Assembly (NCBI GenBank): GCA_038205805.1
Contig: JBBRBO010000002.1
Location: 70,150-134,149, forward strand
Length of the DNA stretch: 64,000 nt
Direction: 5' to 3'
Source of the DNA: JBBSBY01 sp038205805
GTDB lineage: Bacteria; Desulfobacterota; Desulfomonilia; Desulfomonilales; Desulfomonilaceae
Position numbers and translations under genes: made by a program. Under the pieces are notes generated by a model, which was not told the origin of the DNA, made no database searches, and saw nothing but the letters and a program-made list of their open reading frames with translations. Positions 34,190-43,030 of the stretch are shown piece by piece. Position 1 is the stretch's first letter. Every line of letters starts with the position of its first letter.

Positions 34190-34687
34190 ATCACATCATA
34201 AGCTCCCCGCATTCAATAGCTGTAATCGTTCACCGGGAACCATGTAACTACTTGGCATGGCGTATGGGTTGGCGCGAGAGGAGATGATTCTCTCTTCGTG
34301 CTTTCAGCGATCCCGGAGCCATCTCGAGTACGGCGAACCATCATAGTGAACCCCTGTGGCGCAAGGGGTGGAAGGTTCACTTGGCGGCACAGCGGCGTGT
34401 CCTCCACCGCTGCGAGGATGGAGACGTCATAGGGACTAATAAATAAAATAGGACAAGCACACTAGACGGCTTGTGCGTTCGGCGGGAGTGCATATCTTTT
34501 AGTGATGTCCTTGTGAATATGAGAGGCTTCGGATGCTGGAAAGGCGTAAATGGAGGGCATGTCCCCTCAAACACCGCGCCTGTTTCGATGATCCGATGTT
34601 CTCACCGGAATTGCAGAGGTCAGTAGGGTATATCGGACATAAGGCCGTTGTACGCTCTATGACCCACAACAACTTTTATGGAGAGCA
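34190..34687 (+). other. Gene-free stretch after tRNA-Leu
   Basis: About 500 bp with only short ORFs lacking ribosome sites. No integrase gene or repeat of the tRNA 3' end was seen, so no sign of an integrated element at this tRNA. Confidence 0.4.
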
Positions 34688-35251
34688 ATGAAGAAAACGG
34701 ATTACTACAAGGTCTTGGGGATTACGAAAAAGGCTACCCCCGACGAAATCAAGAAAGCGTGGAAATCCTTAGCCGTTCAATACCATCCGGATAAACATGA
34801 GGGCTCCAGGCAAGCGGCCCTAAAGTTCGTTGAGGCCGCAGAGGCGTATGAAGCCTTAAGCGATCCCAAGCGCCGTGTTTTGTATGATCGGTACGGACAC
34901 GCGGGGTTAGCAGACAACGGTTTCACCGGTTTCGATAACATGGGCGATGTCTATTCAACCATTAGTAACAGGTTCGAAGAGTTTTTCGACTCTTTTGCCG
35001 GCTCCCATTCAGACCCGTCGGAGGTGGATGTTTGCGAGAATTGTGGAGGCACAGGATCTCCGAATGGGACACCACCTGTCAAATGTGAAAAGTGCAAGGG
35101 ACAGGGCAAGGTGCAGGTGAAGAAGGGATTTTTCACCGTCACCGCTCAGTGTCCTGAGTGCAAGGGGGATGGTCGCCTCATAAAAGAATTTTGTCCACAA
35201 TGTAACGGTTTGGGTCGGGTAAGCGCCCTGAGCGTCAAGCGAGAAGGCTAA
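34688..35251 (+). CDS. DnaJ-like protein with J, G/F and zinc-finger regions but no substrate-binding domain
   Basis: The 187-residue protein has a J domain with the HPD motif (YHPDKHEG, about 36-43), a short Gly/Phe linker (about 75-112), and four CxxCxGxG repeats: CENCGGTGS, CEKCKGQGK, CPECKGDGR, CPQCNGLGR. It stops right after the fourth repeat, so the C-terminal beta-barrel substrate domain of normal DnaJ (about 370 residues) is missing. No frame change explains this; a coupled ORF follows immediately, so the short form looks genuine. It may bring DnaK to a special client. A full-length dnaJ lies 375 nt downstream. Confidence 0.85.
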   Translation: MKKTDYYKVLGITKKATPDEIKKAWKSLAVQYHPDKHEGSRQAALKFVEAAEAYEALSDPKRRVLYDRYGHAGLADNGFTGFDNMGDVYSTISNRFEEFFDSFAGSHSDPSEVDVCENCGGTGSPNGTPPVKCEKCKGQGKVQVKKGFFTVTAQCPECKGDGRLIKEFCPQCNGLGRVSALSVKREG

Positions 35252-35466
35252 TGGCTCAATGTGATCGTCACCCCGAGAAGGACGGGATTTATTTTTGTCA
35301 AAAAGACAACGAATACATGTGCGATACATGTGTGCAGTGCTACAATCAAACGATTTATTGTCCTTACAGAACGGCTTGCGTCATCAACCTCATGATTAAA
35401 GAAGGGCTGATCGAGAAATCTTGCCCAGGGAATGCGGGCACGGGTCCCGAGGCTCACCCCAAGTGA
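35251..35466 (+). CDS. Small Cys/His zinc-binding protein, B-box-like
   Basis: A 71-residue protein whose ATG shares one base with the DnaJ-like stop (TAATG). It has C4-H7 (CDRHPEKDG), C16, C24, C27 (CDTC), C30 and C37 (YCPYRTAC). The pattern CxxH...C...CDxC resembles a B-box-type zinc finger seen in short bacterial proteins. Translational coupling suggests it acts with the truncated DnaJ. No further function can be assigned. Confidence 0.7.
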   Translation: MAQCDRHPEKDGIYFCQKDNEYMCDTCVQCYNQTIYCPYRTACVINLMIKEGLIEKSCPGNAGTGPEAHPK

Positions 35467-35625
35467 CTTTGGCGCCGCCTGGATTAAGATATAAACACTC
35501 GTAGGACGCGGCTCTAAAGCGCATAAATTTATTCCCTACGGGGATGGACAAATCGCAGGCGAATGCTTATGTGAGGTAATCATTGCGGAACTTTTTGCCG
35601 AAACTACAAAATGGCCGGAATATCC

Positions 35626-36720
35626 ATGAATAAACGTGATTATTATGAAGTGCTGGGTGTAAGCAGAACCTCAACCGTTGATGAAATGAAAAAGGCTTAC
35701 CGCGTTCTGGCCTTAAAGTATCATCCGGATCGCAACAAGGGTGATAAAGTTGCGGAAGAGAAATTCAAAGAAGCCGCTGAGGCATACGAAATTCTCCAGG
35801 ACCCCGAAAAACGTCAGATTTATGACCGTTTCGGTCATGCGGGTCTTCAACAACAGGGTTACCGCGGCTTCACGGACTTCAACGACATCTTTGCGTCCTT
35901 CGGCGACGTATTCGAGGAGTTTTTCGGCTTCGGCGCGCGGGGCGGACGTCGAAATTCCACGCGGCGCGGCGCGGATCTCCGATATGACTTGGCCTTGGAC
36001 TTCATGGACGCGGTCAACGGCAAGGAGATGGAAATAGATTTCCAGCGCAACGAACCGTGTAACGTATGTCAAGGTCTCGGCACGAAAAATGGCGCACGGC
36101 CGGCGGTGTGCTCCACGTGTAATGGCCGGGGGCAGGTTACCCGTTCGCAGGGCTTCTTCAGTATCAGCACTACATGCCCGCAGTGTCAGGGGAGCGGGTC
36201 CATCATCACCGACCCGTGTTCGTCATGCCGAGGAGCGGGCCGTGTGCCCATTTCTAAAAAGCTTTCCCTCAAAATACCGGCAGGTATTGACACAGGATCT
36301 CGGCTTCGACTTCAAGGCGAAGGGGAGCCCGGTGAACAGGGGGCTCCTCCCGGCGATCTCTACGTTTTCCTGCATGTGAATCCGCACGAGCAATTCCGTA
36401 GACAGGACGACGACGTAATCGTGGGTGTGCCTATTAGTTATCCTCTGGCAGTTTTAGGTGGAGAAACAGAAATCCCTACACTAGAGGGCTCCGAGTCCTT
36501 CACATTGCCCAAGGGAGTGCAATCAGGCCAAGATTTCAGACTGCACAGTAGAGGGATACGACGGTTGAGGGGCAGGGGACGCGGGGATCTCGTCATCGTG
36601 ACCTACATTGAGACACCCAAAAGTATTTCCAAAGAGGAAGAAAACCTACTAAGAAGTCTGGCCGAGCTGAATGGGTCGAAAGTTACGGCAAAGAAGAAAA
36701 GCTTTTTCTCGCGACTATAG
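35626..36720 (+). CDS. dnaJ: Chaperone protein DnaJ (full length)
   Basis: Hsp40 co-chaperone that delivers clients to DnaK. The 364-residue protein starts NKRDYYEVLGVSRT and has HPD (YHPDRNKG), a Gly/Phe-rich linker, four zinc repeats (CNVCQGLGT, CSTCNGRGQ, CPQCQGSGS, CSSCRGAGR) and the complete C-terminal domain (KIPAGIDTGSRLRLQGEGE, GGETEIPTLEG, FRLHSRGIRRLRG). I choose ATG 35626 over 35611 because the family begins there and CCGGAA lies before it. dnaK and grpE are not adjacent. It follows the short J-protein and the zinc peptide. Confidence 0.93.
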   Translation: MNKRDYYEVLGVSRTSTVDEMKKAYRVLALKYHPDRNKGDKVAEEKFKEAAEAYEILQDPEKRQIYDRFGHAGLQQQGYRGFTDFNDIFASFGDVFEEFFGFGARGGRRNSTRRGADLRYDLALDFMDAVNGKEMEIDFQRNEPCNVCQGLGTKNGARPAVCSTCNGRGQVTRSQGFFSISTTCPQCQGSGSIITDPCSSCRGAGRVPISKKLSLKIPAGIDTGSRLRLQGEGEPGEQGAPPGDLYVFLHVNPHEQFRRQDDDVIVGVPISYPLAVLGGETEIPTLEGSESFTLPKGVQSGQDFRLHSRGIRRLRGRGRGDLVIVTYIETPKSISKEEENLLRSLAELNGSKVTAKKKSFFSRL

Positions 36721-36774
36721 CCCACTCGGATTCCGCGTTTCGGCATAGGCAAATTCGAGTAGTAAGGATAAGGT

Positions 36775-37287
36775 ATGGAAAAAGATAGAGTAGTGGTTTT
36801 GGGAATAGGCAACACATTGCTAAAAGATGAAGGCGTGGGGGTCCGAGTTGTCGAGCGCCTCGCCGCCGAGTACGATCTGCCCGATAACGTATCCATTGTT
36901 GATGGGGGAACTCAGGGGCTGTGGCTCTTATCAACGCTCCAGCAGAGCGATATACTGATCGTGGTGGATGCGGTCCTGGGTGATGGCCCTCCCGGAACCA
37001 TTTACCGTTTGGAAAGGCAAGATCTGCCTACGGGGCTGCGCATTAAGCAATCCGCACACGATTCGGACCTGATCGAAGCATTGAACCTGTGCGAGCTGCT
37101 TGAAAATGGGCCTCGCAAAGTGGTAGTGATCGGGGTACAGCCAAGTGATATTACTCCTTATGGCCTTGAACTTACCGACGTGGTAGCTGCAAAGATGAAC
37201 GAACTAGTTGAAAAGACTGTTGGGGAGTTGACAAATATCGGAGTCACCGCTGAAAAAAAATTGAATGCCATTTCCGAAATGTGCTAA
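36775..37287 (+). CDS. Hydrogenase maturation protease
   Basis: Nickel-checking endopeptidase that trims the large subunit of [NiFe] hydrogenase. The 170-residue protein has the family signatures VVLGIGNTLLKDEGVGVRVVE (metal-binding Glu near 19), IVDGGTQGLWLL, VVDAVLGDGPPGTIYRL (metal Asp) and SAHDSDLIEAL (metal His). The C-terminal 25 residues run past the family's usual end. No hydrogenase structural gene is in the window; the cytochrome c3 gene that follows is a common electron partner of hydrogenases. Gap to cytochrome c3 is about 80 nt. Confidence 0.88.
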   Translation: MEKDRVVVLGIGNTLLKDEGVGVRVVERLAAEYDLPDNVSIVDGGTQGLWLLSTLQQSDILIVVDAVLGDGPPGTIYRLERQDLPTGLRIKQSAHDSDLIEALNLCELLENGPRKVVVIGVQPSDITPYGLELTDVVAAKMNELVEKTVGELTNIGVTAEKKLNAISEMC

Positions 37288-37368
37288 TGTCAAAAGGTGA
37301 AACCATAGGACCGGCAATATGACCGGCGCCAATTCGTAGGCGAATTATTGGATCGAGGAGGCCTTATA

Positions 37369-37794
37369 ATGCATTTGAAGGGGAAAGTTATTTTAGCGAC
37401 GCTACTCAGCATAATGCTGCTGGCGGTCTTCACTGTGGCTTGCGCAGCCACCAAATCCCCAGATAAAGACATCACGATCGACAGCCCGGAAGTTTTCACC
37501 AAGAGAAAACAAACACCTGTCGTTTTTAATCATGTTAAGCACAAAGAGCAAAAATGTACTGTCTGCCATCATGAATTTAAAGACGGCAAAAACGTCTGGG
37601 AAGAAGGCCAGGAAGTGAAAAAATGCTCTGCATGCCATAAGGCAAAAGAAGAGGGTAAAGCCGTGAAATTATACGCGGCGTTTCATGGTGATTCCGAGCA
37701 TTCCTGTATAGGTTGCCATAAGAAAGTTAAGAAAGAGAATAAGCCTACCGGTCCGACCGCATGTGCAAAATGTCATCCTAAAGACAAAAAATAG
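37369..37794 (+). CDS. Tetraheme cytochrome c3
   Basis: Periplasmic electron carrier between hydrogenase/formate dehydrogenase and membrane complexes. The 141-residue protein has a signal peptide (KVILATLLSIMLLAVFTVACA) and four heme c sites: CTVCHH, CSACH, CIGCH, CAKCH, with the class III style VVFNHVKHKEQKCTVCHH start. The Cys in TVACA could also be a lipidation site, so membrane anchoring is possible. ATG 37369 follows GAGGAGG at good spacing. An AATTCG/CGAATT palindrome (37331-37346) lies just upstream of the ribosome site. A strong terminator follows. Confidence 0.92.
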   Translation: MHLKGKVILATLLSIMLLAVFTVACAATKSPDKDITIDSPEVFTKRKQTPVVFNHVKHKEQKCTVCHHEFKDGKNVWEEGQEVKKCSACHKAKEEGKAVKLYAAFHGDSEHSCIGCHKKVKKENKPTGPTACAKCHPKDKK

Positions 37795-37811
37795 CGTTCG
37801 AGCGATCGCCC

Positions 37812-37838
37812 AAAAGCCCCCTTTTTGGGGGTTTTTTG
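37812..37838 (+). terminator. Rho-independent terminator after cytochrome c3
   Basis: AAAAGCCCCC with GGGGG and a T run: CCCCC (37817-37821) pairs with GGGGG (37827-37831), flanked by AAAA and TTTTTT for further pairing and release. Confidence 0.9.
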
Positions 37839-37894
37839 TTCTCATGGGCTAATTTGTCTTGACCAAATCACTCTTGCACTGGTAACATTTAGCT

Positions 37895-38068
37895 TTTATC
37901 CTGGATTTTGCAAGTGACCCTCCAGGATTCTTAAAAAATAGCGGAACTATCGTCTGTTATGACAAAAAGATGTGATACTTCCCAAGTTCTACAGAGGTTT
38001 GACATAACAGGCTGTAATAACGGAGCCTATCAAAACTTCGGAAGCTTACTTGCAAAATCCAGGTTTAT
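37895..38068 (+). mobile_element. MITE-like element, 164 bp, perfect 16-bp terminal inverted repeats, TTTAT target duplication
   Basis: The left end CCTGGATTTTGCAAGT (37900-37915) is the exact reverse complement of the right end ACTTGCAAAATCCAGG (38048-38063). The pentamer TTTAT flanks both outer ends (37895-37899 and 38064-38068), as after transposon insertion. No ORF inside could be a transposase, so it would depend on a full element elsewhere. A sub-terminal CCAGGAT (37922-37928) repeats part of the left end inverted. It sits between the c3 terminator and the cytochrome c/b gene and may affect that gene's promoter. Confidence 0.75.
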
Positions 38069-38209
38069 TTATATCTCGCGTCTTTTTTACCGACGCCGAA
38101 GCACGTCAGCTATGGAAAGTTGGCTATTCACCTCCTTTCCACCATCGATGAAATAACGACTTCGGTCGAGGTCTGAGATAGTTCCAGATTTACCTTGAGG
38201 AGTGATTAC

Positions 38210-39775
38210 ATGATCAGGAGAACGCCCCCCTTATTTCTATGGGCGCTTTATGCGGTATTGTTAATTGCAACCGCTATTATGTGCCTGTCGGTGTCCTCCG
38301 CAGGCGCCCAAGACTCTGCGGAAATGACGAATGCGTCGTGCCTTGAGTGCCACAACGCCGATATTCTCACCTTGTCCCCTGAGGACTTAGCAGGCCAAGT
38401 GGAGGTTGACGCTTCAGCGCTCCCCAAGGTTCGCCCTTTATTCGTTACGGGAGAGCTTAATCTTGCAATAAATGAAAAACGCTTCGCCGAAGGGGTTCAT
38501 GCGGACATAACGTGTATCGGTTGCCATAAAGGTATATCGGAGGTTCCTCATAAGCAGCGCCTTGCGCCCGTAGATTGCCGAGAGTGTCATGACGATGCAG
38601 TCGAATCGGTGAAGAAGAGTGCTCACGGCGTAGGCGCCAAAGCGGTAGGTTGTGTCGGCTGTCATGACGTTCATTACGGTAAGGGCAAAGATTCGTATGA
38701 AGCAAAGTTTCAGAGACAGGCCTGTGTGGATTGCCACAAGGCTTACGGCAGGGATCTAGTGAAGGGTCACACGCGGCTCTATGAAGCCAAACTCCATCTG
38801 GGCCTGGATTGTATGCTATGTCATGCCGGCAAAGAACCGGGTGTGCATAACATACCTGCTGCAAAGACTAAATCTGCCGGCTGTGAGTCATGCCACTCTA
38901 AAAATACCATTCTCGCCACTACGAAAACACCAGGTGGCGGCAATTTTCTGTCTCCTGAAATGCTGAATGCCGATGTGGCAAAAAAATACGGCTATGTAGT
39001 GGGTGCAAACCGTATTCCGTTGCTGGACACTATTATTGTCTTAGCGTTTTTCGCACCGTTTGCGCTGCCCCTTTTTCATGGCGGCTTGCGCTTCATTACG
39101 CGTCGCAAGGAGCCCGTAGAGCTGCCGGAAGAGAAAATTCTTCTCCATCCTTTTACCGAGCGGCTATGGCACTGGGTACAAGCGTTCGCCATAGTCATGT
39201 TGATAATTACCGGTGTGATAATCCACTGGTCCGAGCATTTCCCCGGCATGTTCGCGTGGGCGGTGAGATGGCACAATATATTTGGTTGGGTGGCGGTGAT
39301 TGCATTCATTGTGTGGTTGCTCTACAACCTACTCACTATGCGGATCAAGCACTACATCCCCTCGAAAGAGGATCTCACAAAGGGTGTCTTTAAGCAGGCA
39401 AAGTTCTACTCGTACGGTATCTTCAAGCATGAGCCGCATCCCTATGCGCCTTCAGAAGACAACAAGTTCAACCCGCTCCAGAAGTTGTCCTACCTTCAGT
39501 TCCAGGGATTTCTCTTGCCGATCCTGCTTATTAGCGGTCTGCTCTACATGTATCCCCAATACTTCAAGGGAGTTATCAACGCTATCGGCGGCATGCAGGT
39601 CTTGGCGATTGTCCACATCATCCTGGGTGGGCTCTTTGCCGCCTTTCTGGTGGCGCACATTTATCTTGCCACCACGGGCGAGACTATTGGAGAAAACTTC
39701 AAGGCCATTATCACGGGGCGCGGCCTCGCTTCTCATCATGAGGAGCACGGTAAAGACGACCATCGTCACGTGTAA
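38210..39775 (+). CDS. Seven-heme cytochrome c fused to membrane cytochrome b domain
   Basis: The 521-residue protein (ATG 38210 after GAGGAG) has a signal peptide (about 1-33), then seven CxxCH sites (CLECH, CIGCH, CRECH, CVGCH, CVDCH, CMLCH, CESCH) in the first 240 residues, and from about 270 a membrane domain of four to five helices like the gamma subunit of formate dehydrogenase/Ni-Fe hydrogenase (FTERLWHWVQAFAIVMLIIT, AWAVRWHNIFGWVAVIAFIV, LAIVHIILGGLFAAFLVAHIY) with the expected heme b His residues. It probably passes electrons between the periplasmic cytochrome c pool and quinones. The His-rich tail HHEEHGKDDHRH is unusual. The partner catalytic subunit is not in the window. Confidence 0.88.
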   Translation: MIRRTPPLFLWALYAVLLIATAIMCLSVSSAGAQDSAEMTNASCLECHNADILTLSPEDLAGQVEVDASALPKVRPLFVTGELNLAINEKRFAEGVHADITCIGCHKGISEVPHKQRLAPVDCRECHDDAVESVKKSAHGVGAKAVGCVGCHDVHYGKGKDSYEAKFQRQACVDCHKAYGRDLVKGHTRLYEAKLHLGLDCMLCHAGKEPGVHNIPAAKTKSAGCESCHSKNTILATTKTPGGGNFLSPEMLNADVAKKYGYVVGANRIPLLDTIIVLAFFAPFALPLFHGGLRFITRRKEPVELPEEKILLHPFTERLWHWVQAFAIVMLIITGVIIHWSEHFPGMFAWAVRWHNIFGWVAVIAFIVWLLYNLLTMRIKHYIPSKEDLTKGVFKQAKFYSYGIFKHEPHPYAPSEDNKFNPLQKLSYLQFQGFLLPILLISGLLYMYPQYFKGVINAIGGMQVLAIVHIILGGLFAAFLVAHIYLATTGETIGENFKAIITGRGLASHHEEHGKDDHRHV

Positions 39776-39790
39776 AAGCTGATTCACTGA

Positions 39791-39816
39791 AAAGCCGGGT
39801 GAAAACCCGGCTTTTT
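39791..39816 (+). terminator. Rho-independent terminator after the cytochrome c/b gene
   Basis: AAAGCCGGGT (39791-39800) pairs perfectly with ACCCGGCTTT (39805-39814) around a GAAA tetraloop, ending in TTTTTG. Confidence 0.93.
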
Positions 39817-40010
39817 GCCGAAATAACCTCAGGGTCGCCGATGCGCCTCCCCTAAACAAAGCTTTTTCATAGACACAAACGAAGACACCCTGTATCGTAA
39901 TCACAATGTTTATGTATATTTTTTCTTTTTTAATCTCGCCACTTTGCTCCTTGGACGGCGCAGCTTCGGGTGGTATGGAGACATAGATCGCGCATTGTTC
40001 TCGATCTGCG

Positions 40011-41499
40011 ATGATTCGTGGGTTGATCGCTTTTTCAGGTTATTTACTCCTGGTGGTGAATCTCGCTTGTTGCCAGGAGCTCCACACATCCCCGTACAGC
40101 GGGCCGGCAATGCTCAGGGGTTTGTCGGGAGGCACATATCCCCAAGCCGCTCCGTCGAATACCTTGTCCATTTCGAGCGCCATGTTCCCGGGGCTCCTGC
40201 CGGCAGTCCCAAATCTTCAATTAGGTTACCTCTATTACTTCGACGATAAGGTCGGGAACGGTCGCGCCACAGCGGACTACCTACTGCCGTTTCGGTCGGA
40301 CCACAGTCCGTGCCCTTCGGGGAGGCTCATTCCGAGTTCCAAAGCTTTTGGAAGAAAAAAAACGGCTTCAATAACAGGACCCATATTTCTTTAGGCGGCG
40401 GTTACCGCACTATCTTCCGCGATACGACGCTTGTGGGGGTGAACGGCTTTTATGACACCGCCCGGCTGAGGGAGCAGTGGTCTCCGTCGGGCGGGGTAGG
40501 GCTGGAACTGGCCGCATTGCTCCAGAGCTATGAAGCCCTTGACCTGAATTTCAACTGGTACGGGCGGATGTTCGACAGCCAAGTCCTTCGTAGCGCATTC
40601 AGGTACGGTCCGGCGAATTTTGATCTGGAGGCGGGTTATTCCCATGAATTATGGGAAGGCGGACCCGATTTTCGTCTGAAGATAACCGGGTACAAATTTG
40701 ACACTGTCGTGGATAAATACGGCGGCTGGCGCACGGGAGGGGACCTCTAGTCTCGTGACGGGATCTTCGTTCTTCGTTATGATGTGGGCAATGATAAGCT
40801 TAACAGAACATATCAGACCGTGGGCGGCTTTCTAAACGTGGGCTTCCAGCTGGATAACCTCTTCAAGGGTGAGAACCCGTTGACCAAGCCCGAACCCATC
40901 TTCAGGAGCCCGCGCAATATCGTGAGGATGCTCACGCAAAACGTGAACAGGACCTGGTACCAGCCTGCCGCAGTGGTAGGTGCACGAGCTATTTCCGGCG
41001 CCTGCACGAACGGTGGTGGCGGCGGAACCCCGCCGTGGTTCATCATTACTTTTCGTGACGGCGACTTTAATGGGGGGAATATCGTGTCGCAACCCCACGG
41101 CACGACAGCAAGCGACCTTAATGTATCACCCCGAAACGGCGACTGCAGAACATACGGCGGCGACGGCTATGATATAACGATCGCAGGAGACAGACCCCCC
41201 GGCCCAGTGACGGTAAACGTCTTATTCAGCGGCGCCGTATCCGGTGATCCCCCCGGCGGTTGTCGCGCAGTCACTGACGGGGTTCGCGGCATAGCATACC
41301 CTATAATTATACCGGCGGGAGTGTCGACGGTCCATGCACCGCCAATACGCCTAGTCAGCCGGCGCCCATTGTGTATCGGCTCCAGCCATGCAACTGCAAT
41401 AATCCTGTTAGTGGCTTTGCGGGCACGGTTAGTTTCGCGGATGCGGCGGGCGTAATACAGACTCAGACCGTGACGGTATATACCGCCCGATCAGGCTAA
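40011..41499 (+). pseudogene. Decayed outer-membrane beta-barrel protein, inverse-autotransporter-like
   Basis: Pieces of one protein lie in successive frames. Frame 1 (from ATG 40011) has a signal peptide and reads LQLGYLYYFDDKVGNGRATA up to LPFRSDHS. Near 40305 the frame shifts; frame 2 carries FGEAHSEFQSFWKKKNGFNN, GGGYRTIFRDTTLVGVNGFY and SGGVGLELAALLQSYEALDL, the alternating strands of a beta barrel of the intimin/invasin type. An in-frame TAG (40748-40750) interrupts it before SRDGIFVLRYDVGNDKLNRT. A second shift near 41330 leads to a Cys-containing C-terminal part (PCNCNNPVSGFAG) ending at TAA 41497-41499. One nonsense and two frameshifts over 1.5 kb indicate decay, unless several are sequence errors. 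Confidence 0.75.
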
Positions 41500-41555
41500 A
41501 ATTTGAACAAGTAAATTTTCAAAGCGACTAAATGGGGAGCCGCCGGCCTGCCGCC

Positions 41556-41777
41556 TCAATCCGCGCCCAAGCAGCGGATACAATCCGTCACTACTACGCC
41601 CTTTTTGCGGAGGCATTCGGCCTTTGTGGTTGTAAAGCACGAGGGTTTTCGCTTGTCCGCTGGTAGGCACGTGCACGGCGTGATGCAGCATTGCACTTCA
41701 TCCGAATCAAAGGTCGCGAGCGTTGCGCCGGAAAACAGGATCATCCCAGTACAAAACATTTCCACCACTTTCTTCAT
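41556..41777 (-). CDS. Small exported Cys-rich protein
   Basis: A 73-residue ORF whose ATG overlaps the M48 protease stop by 4 nt (ATGA), so the pair is translationally coupled. It has a signal peptide (VVEMFCTGMILFSGATLA, cleavage near ATLA) and a mature part with seven Cys including CCITPCTC and CIRC. Disulfide-bonded or metal-binding small protein; no family recognised. It may be made together with the protease as substrate, modulator or unrelated passenger. Confidence 0.6.
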   Translation of the reverse strand: MKKVVEMFCTGMILFSGATLATFDSDEVQCCITPCTCLPADKRKPSCFTTTKAECLRKKGVVVTDCIRCLGAD

Positions 41778-43030
41778 GTATTCTTTCCTTCGTACTTCTC
41801 TCGTAGAGCGCTAATCCGCTGGACTATAGGTGGGTGCGAGTAGTAATACCACGCGTATACCGGATGCGGATGCAGGCTTGAGAGATTGTCCAGAGCAAGC
41901 TTTTCCAATGCGCTCGCCAGAGGTGTTGCAGGAGCAAGATCGGCGGCGAAGGCATCGGCCTCCCACTCATGCCTTCTGGAGAGCGCCGACAGGAGGGGAA
42001 CGGCAAAGTATGCGAGTTTTTGGAGAAACACCCCTGCAATGAACAAAGCGGTGTAGGAATGCGCTCCCACAACCCCAAAAGTGAAAGCCAGGGCAGAGGA
42101 GCTCATGGCGAGCCATATCAGCACAAAGCCCGAGAGTGTTCCCGCTAAGCCCAGGAGATAGGAGCGCATAATGTGGCCCAGCTTGAAATGACCCAGCTCG
42201 TGGGCGAGGACGCTGATGATCTCGTCGCCGGCGTGAGCCTCGAGTAAGGTGTCGAAGAGCACGATTCGCTTTGTATTGCCTATGCCCGTGAAATACGCGT
42301 TGGAATGACCACTGCGTCTACCCGCGTCCATCTGAAACACCCCGTCGGGGTTCATACCAACGCGGCGCACCAGGTCTTCCACCCTGTGAGCCAGGTCCCG
42401 ATCTCGTAAGGGCTCGAATCTGTTGAATATAGGAGCGATAATAGTAGGATACAGGATCATAAGCCCGAACCGCACGGCCGAGACGATGAGGAATCCCCAA
42501 AACCACCACCCTTGCGGGAAAGAGTCGATGGTCCACAGCACCGGGACCAAGATCGCAGCGAGAATCACCCCGGCAAGCGCGAGACCCTTGAGTTGGTCCA
42601 TTGCCCAGGTGCTGAGAGCCGATTTATTGAATCCGTGCTTTTCTTCAAGAACAAAGGTGGAATAGTAATCGAAGGGCAGGTCGATGACGAAGAAAAACGC
42701 CCCCAAAGCTGAGAAAAACACCAGTCCTCCCCAGACATAGCCCCATTCAGGTTTAATATCGAACAGACGCCACGCTCCAAGAACGATAATCCCCAGCAGT
42801 ACAACGTCCACGACGAGCTTTTTCACAACAGCGAATGCGCTGCGTTCCAGGGAATATTCTCTAATGTGTTTCAGCTTGCTTTCAGAAATGCGATCCGCAA
42901 AAATTTTCGGAGGTTGATCCCCTTTGTTTCTGATATTATGATGATTTAACAGTTCAAGGGCTACATAGGCGGCGGTTTGAAGCAGAAATACGGCGAGAAA
43001 GAGGATAGATAAGCTATTCAATTGCACCAT
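41774..43030 (-). CDS. M48 metalloprotease, STE24/HtpX type
   Basis: Integral membrane zinc protease of 418 residues. The zinc site is HELGH (277-281) with a downstream HEWEADAFA Glu ligand. GHSNAYFTGIGNTKRIVLFD before it is the Ste24p (CAAX prenyl protease 1) signature, closer to Ste24 than to the shorter HtpX. Seven or so hydrophobic segments are visible. In bacteria such proteins are thought to clear misfolded membrane proteins. It is coupled to the Cys-rich peptide downstream. Confidence 0.88.
   Translation of the reverse strand: MVQLNSLSILFLAVFLLQTAAYVALELLNHHNIRNKGDQPPKIFADRISESKLKHIREYSLERSAFAVVKKLVVDVVLLGIIVLGAWRLFDIKPEWGYVWGGLVFFSALGAFFFVIDLPFDYYSTFVLEEKHGFNKSALSTWAMDQLKGLALAGVILAAILVPVLWTIDSFPQGWWFWGFLIVSAVRFGLMILYPTIIAPIFNRFEPLRDRDLAHRVEDLVRRVGMNPDGVFQMDAGRRSGHSNAYFTGIGNTKRIVLFDTLLEAHAGDEIISVLAHELGHFKLGHIMRSYLLGLAGTLSGFVLIWLAMSSSALAFTFGVVGAHSYTALFIAGVFLQKLAYFAVPLLSALSRRHEWEADAFAADLAPATPLASALEKLALDNLSSLHPHPVYAWYYYSHPPIVQRISALREKYEGKNT

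Noticed and set aside
34190..34687. Integration site of a mobile element at tRNA-Leu
   Set aside because: No integrase and no repeat of the tRNA 3' end nearby.
41497..41521. AAAATTT/AAATTTT hairpin at the end of the decayed barrel gene
   Set aside because: Only A-T pairs, too weak to act as a terminator stem.
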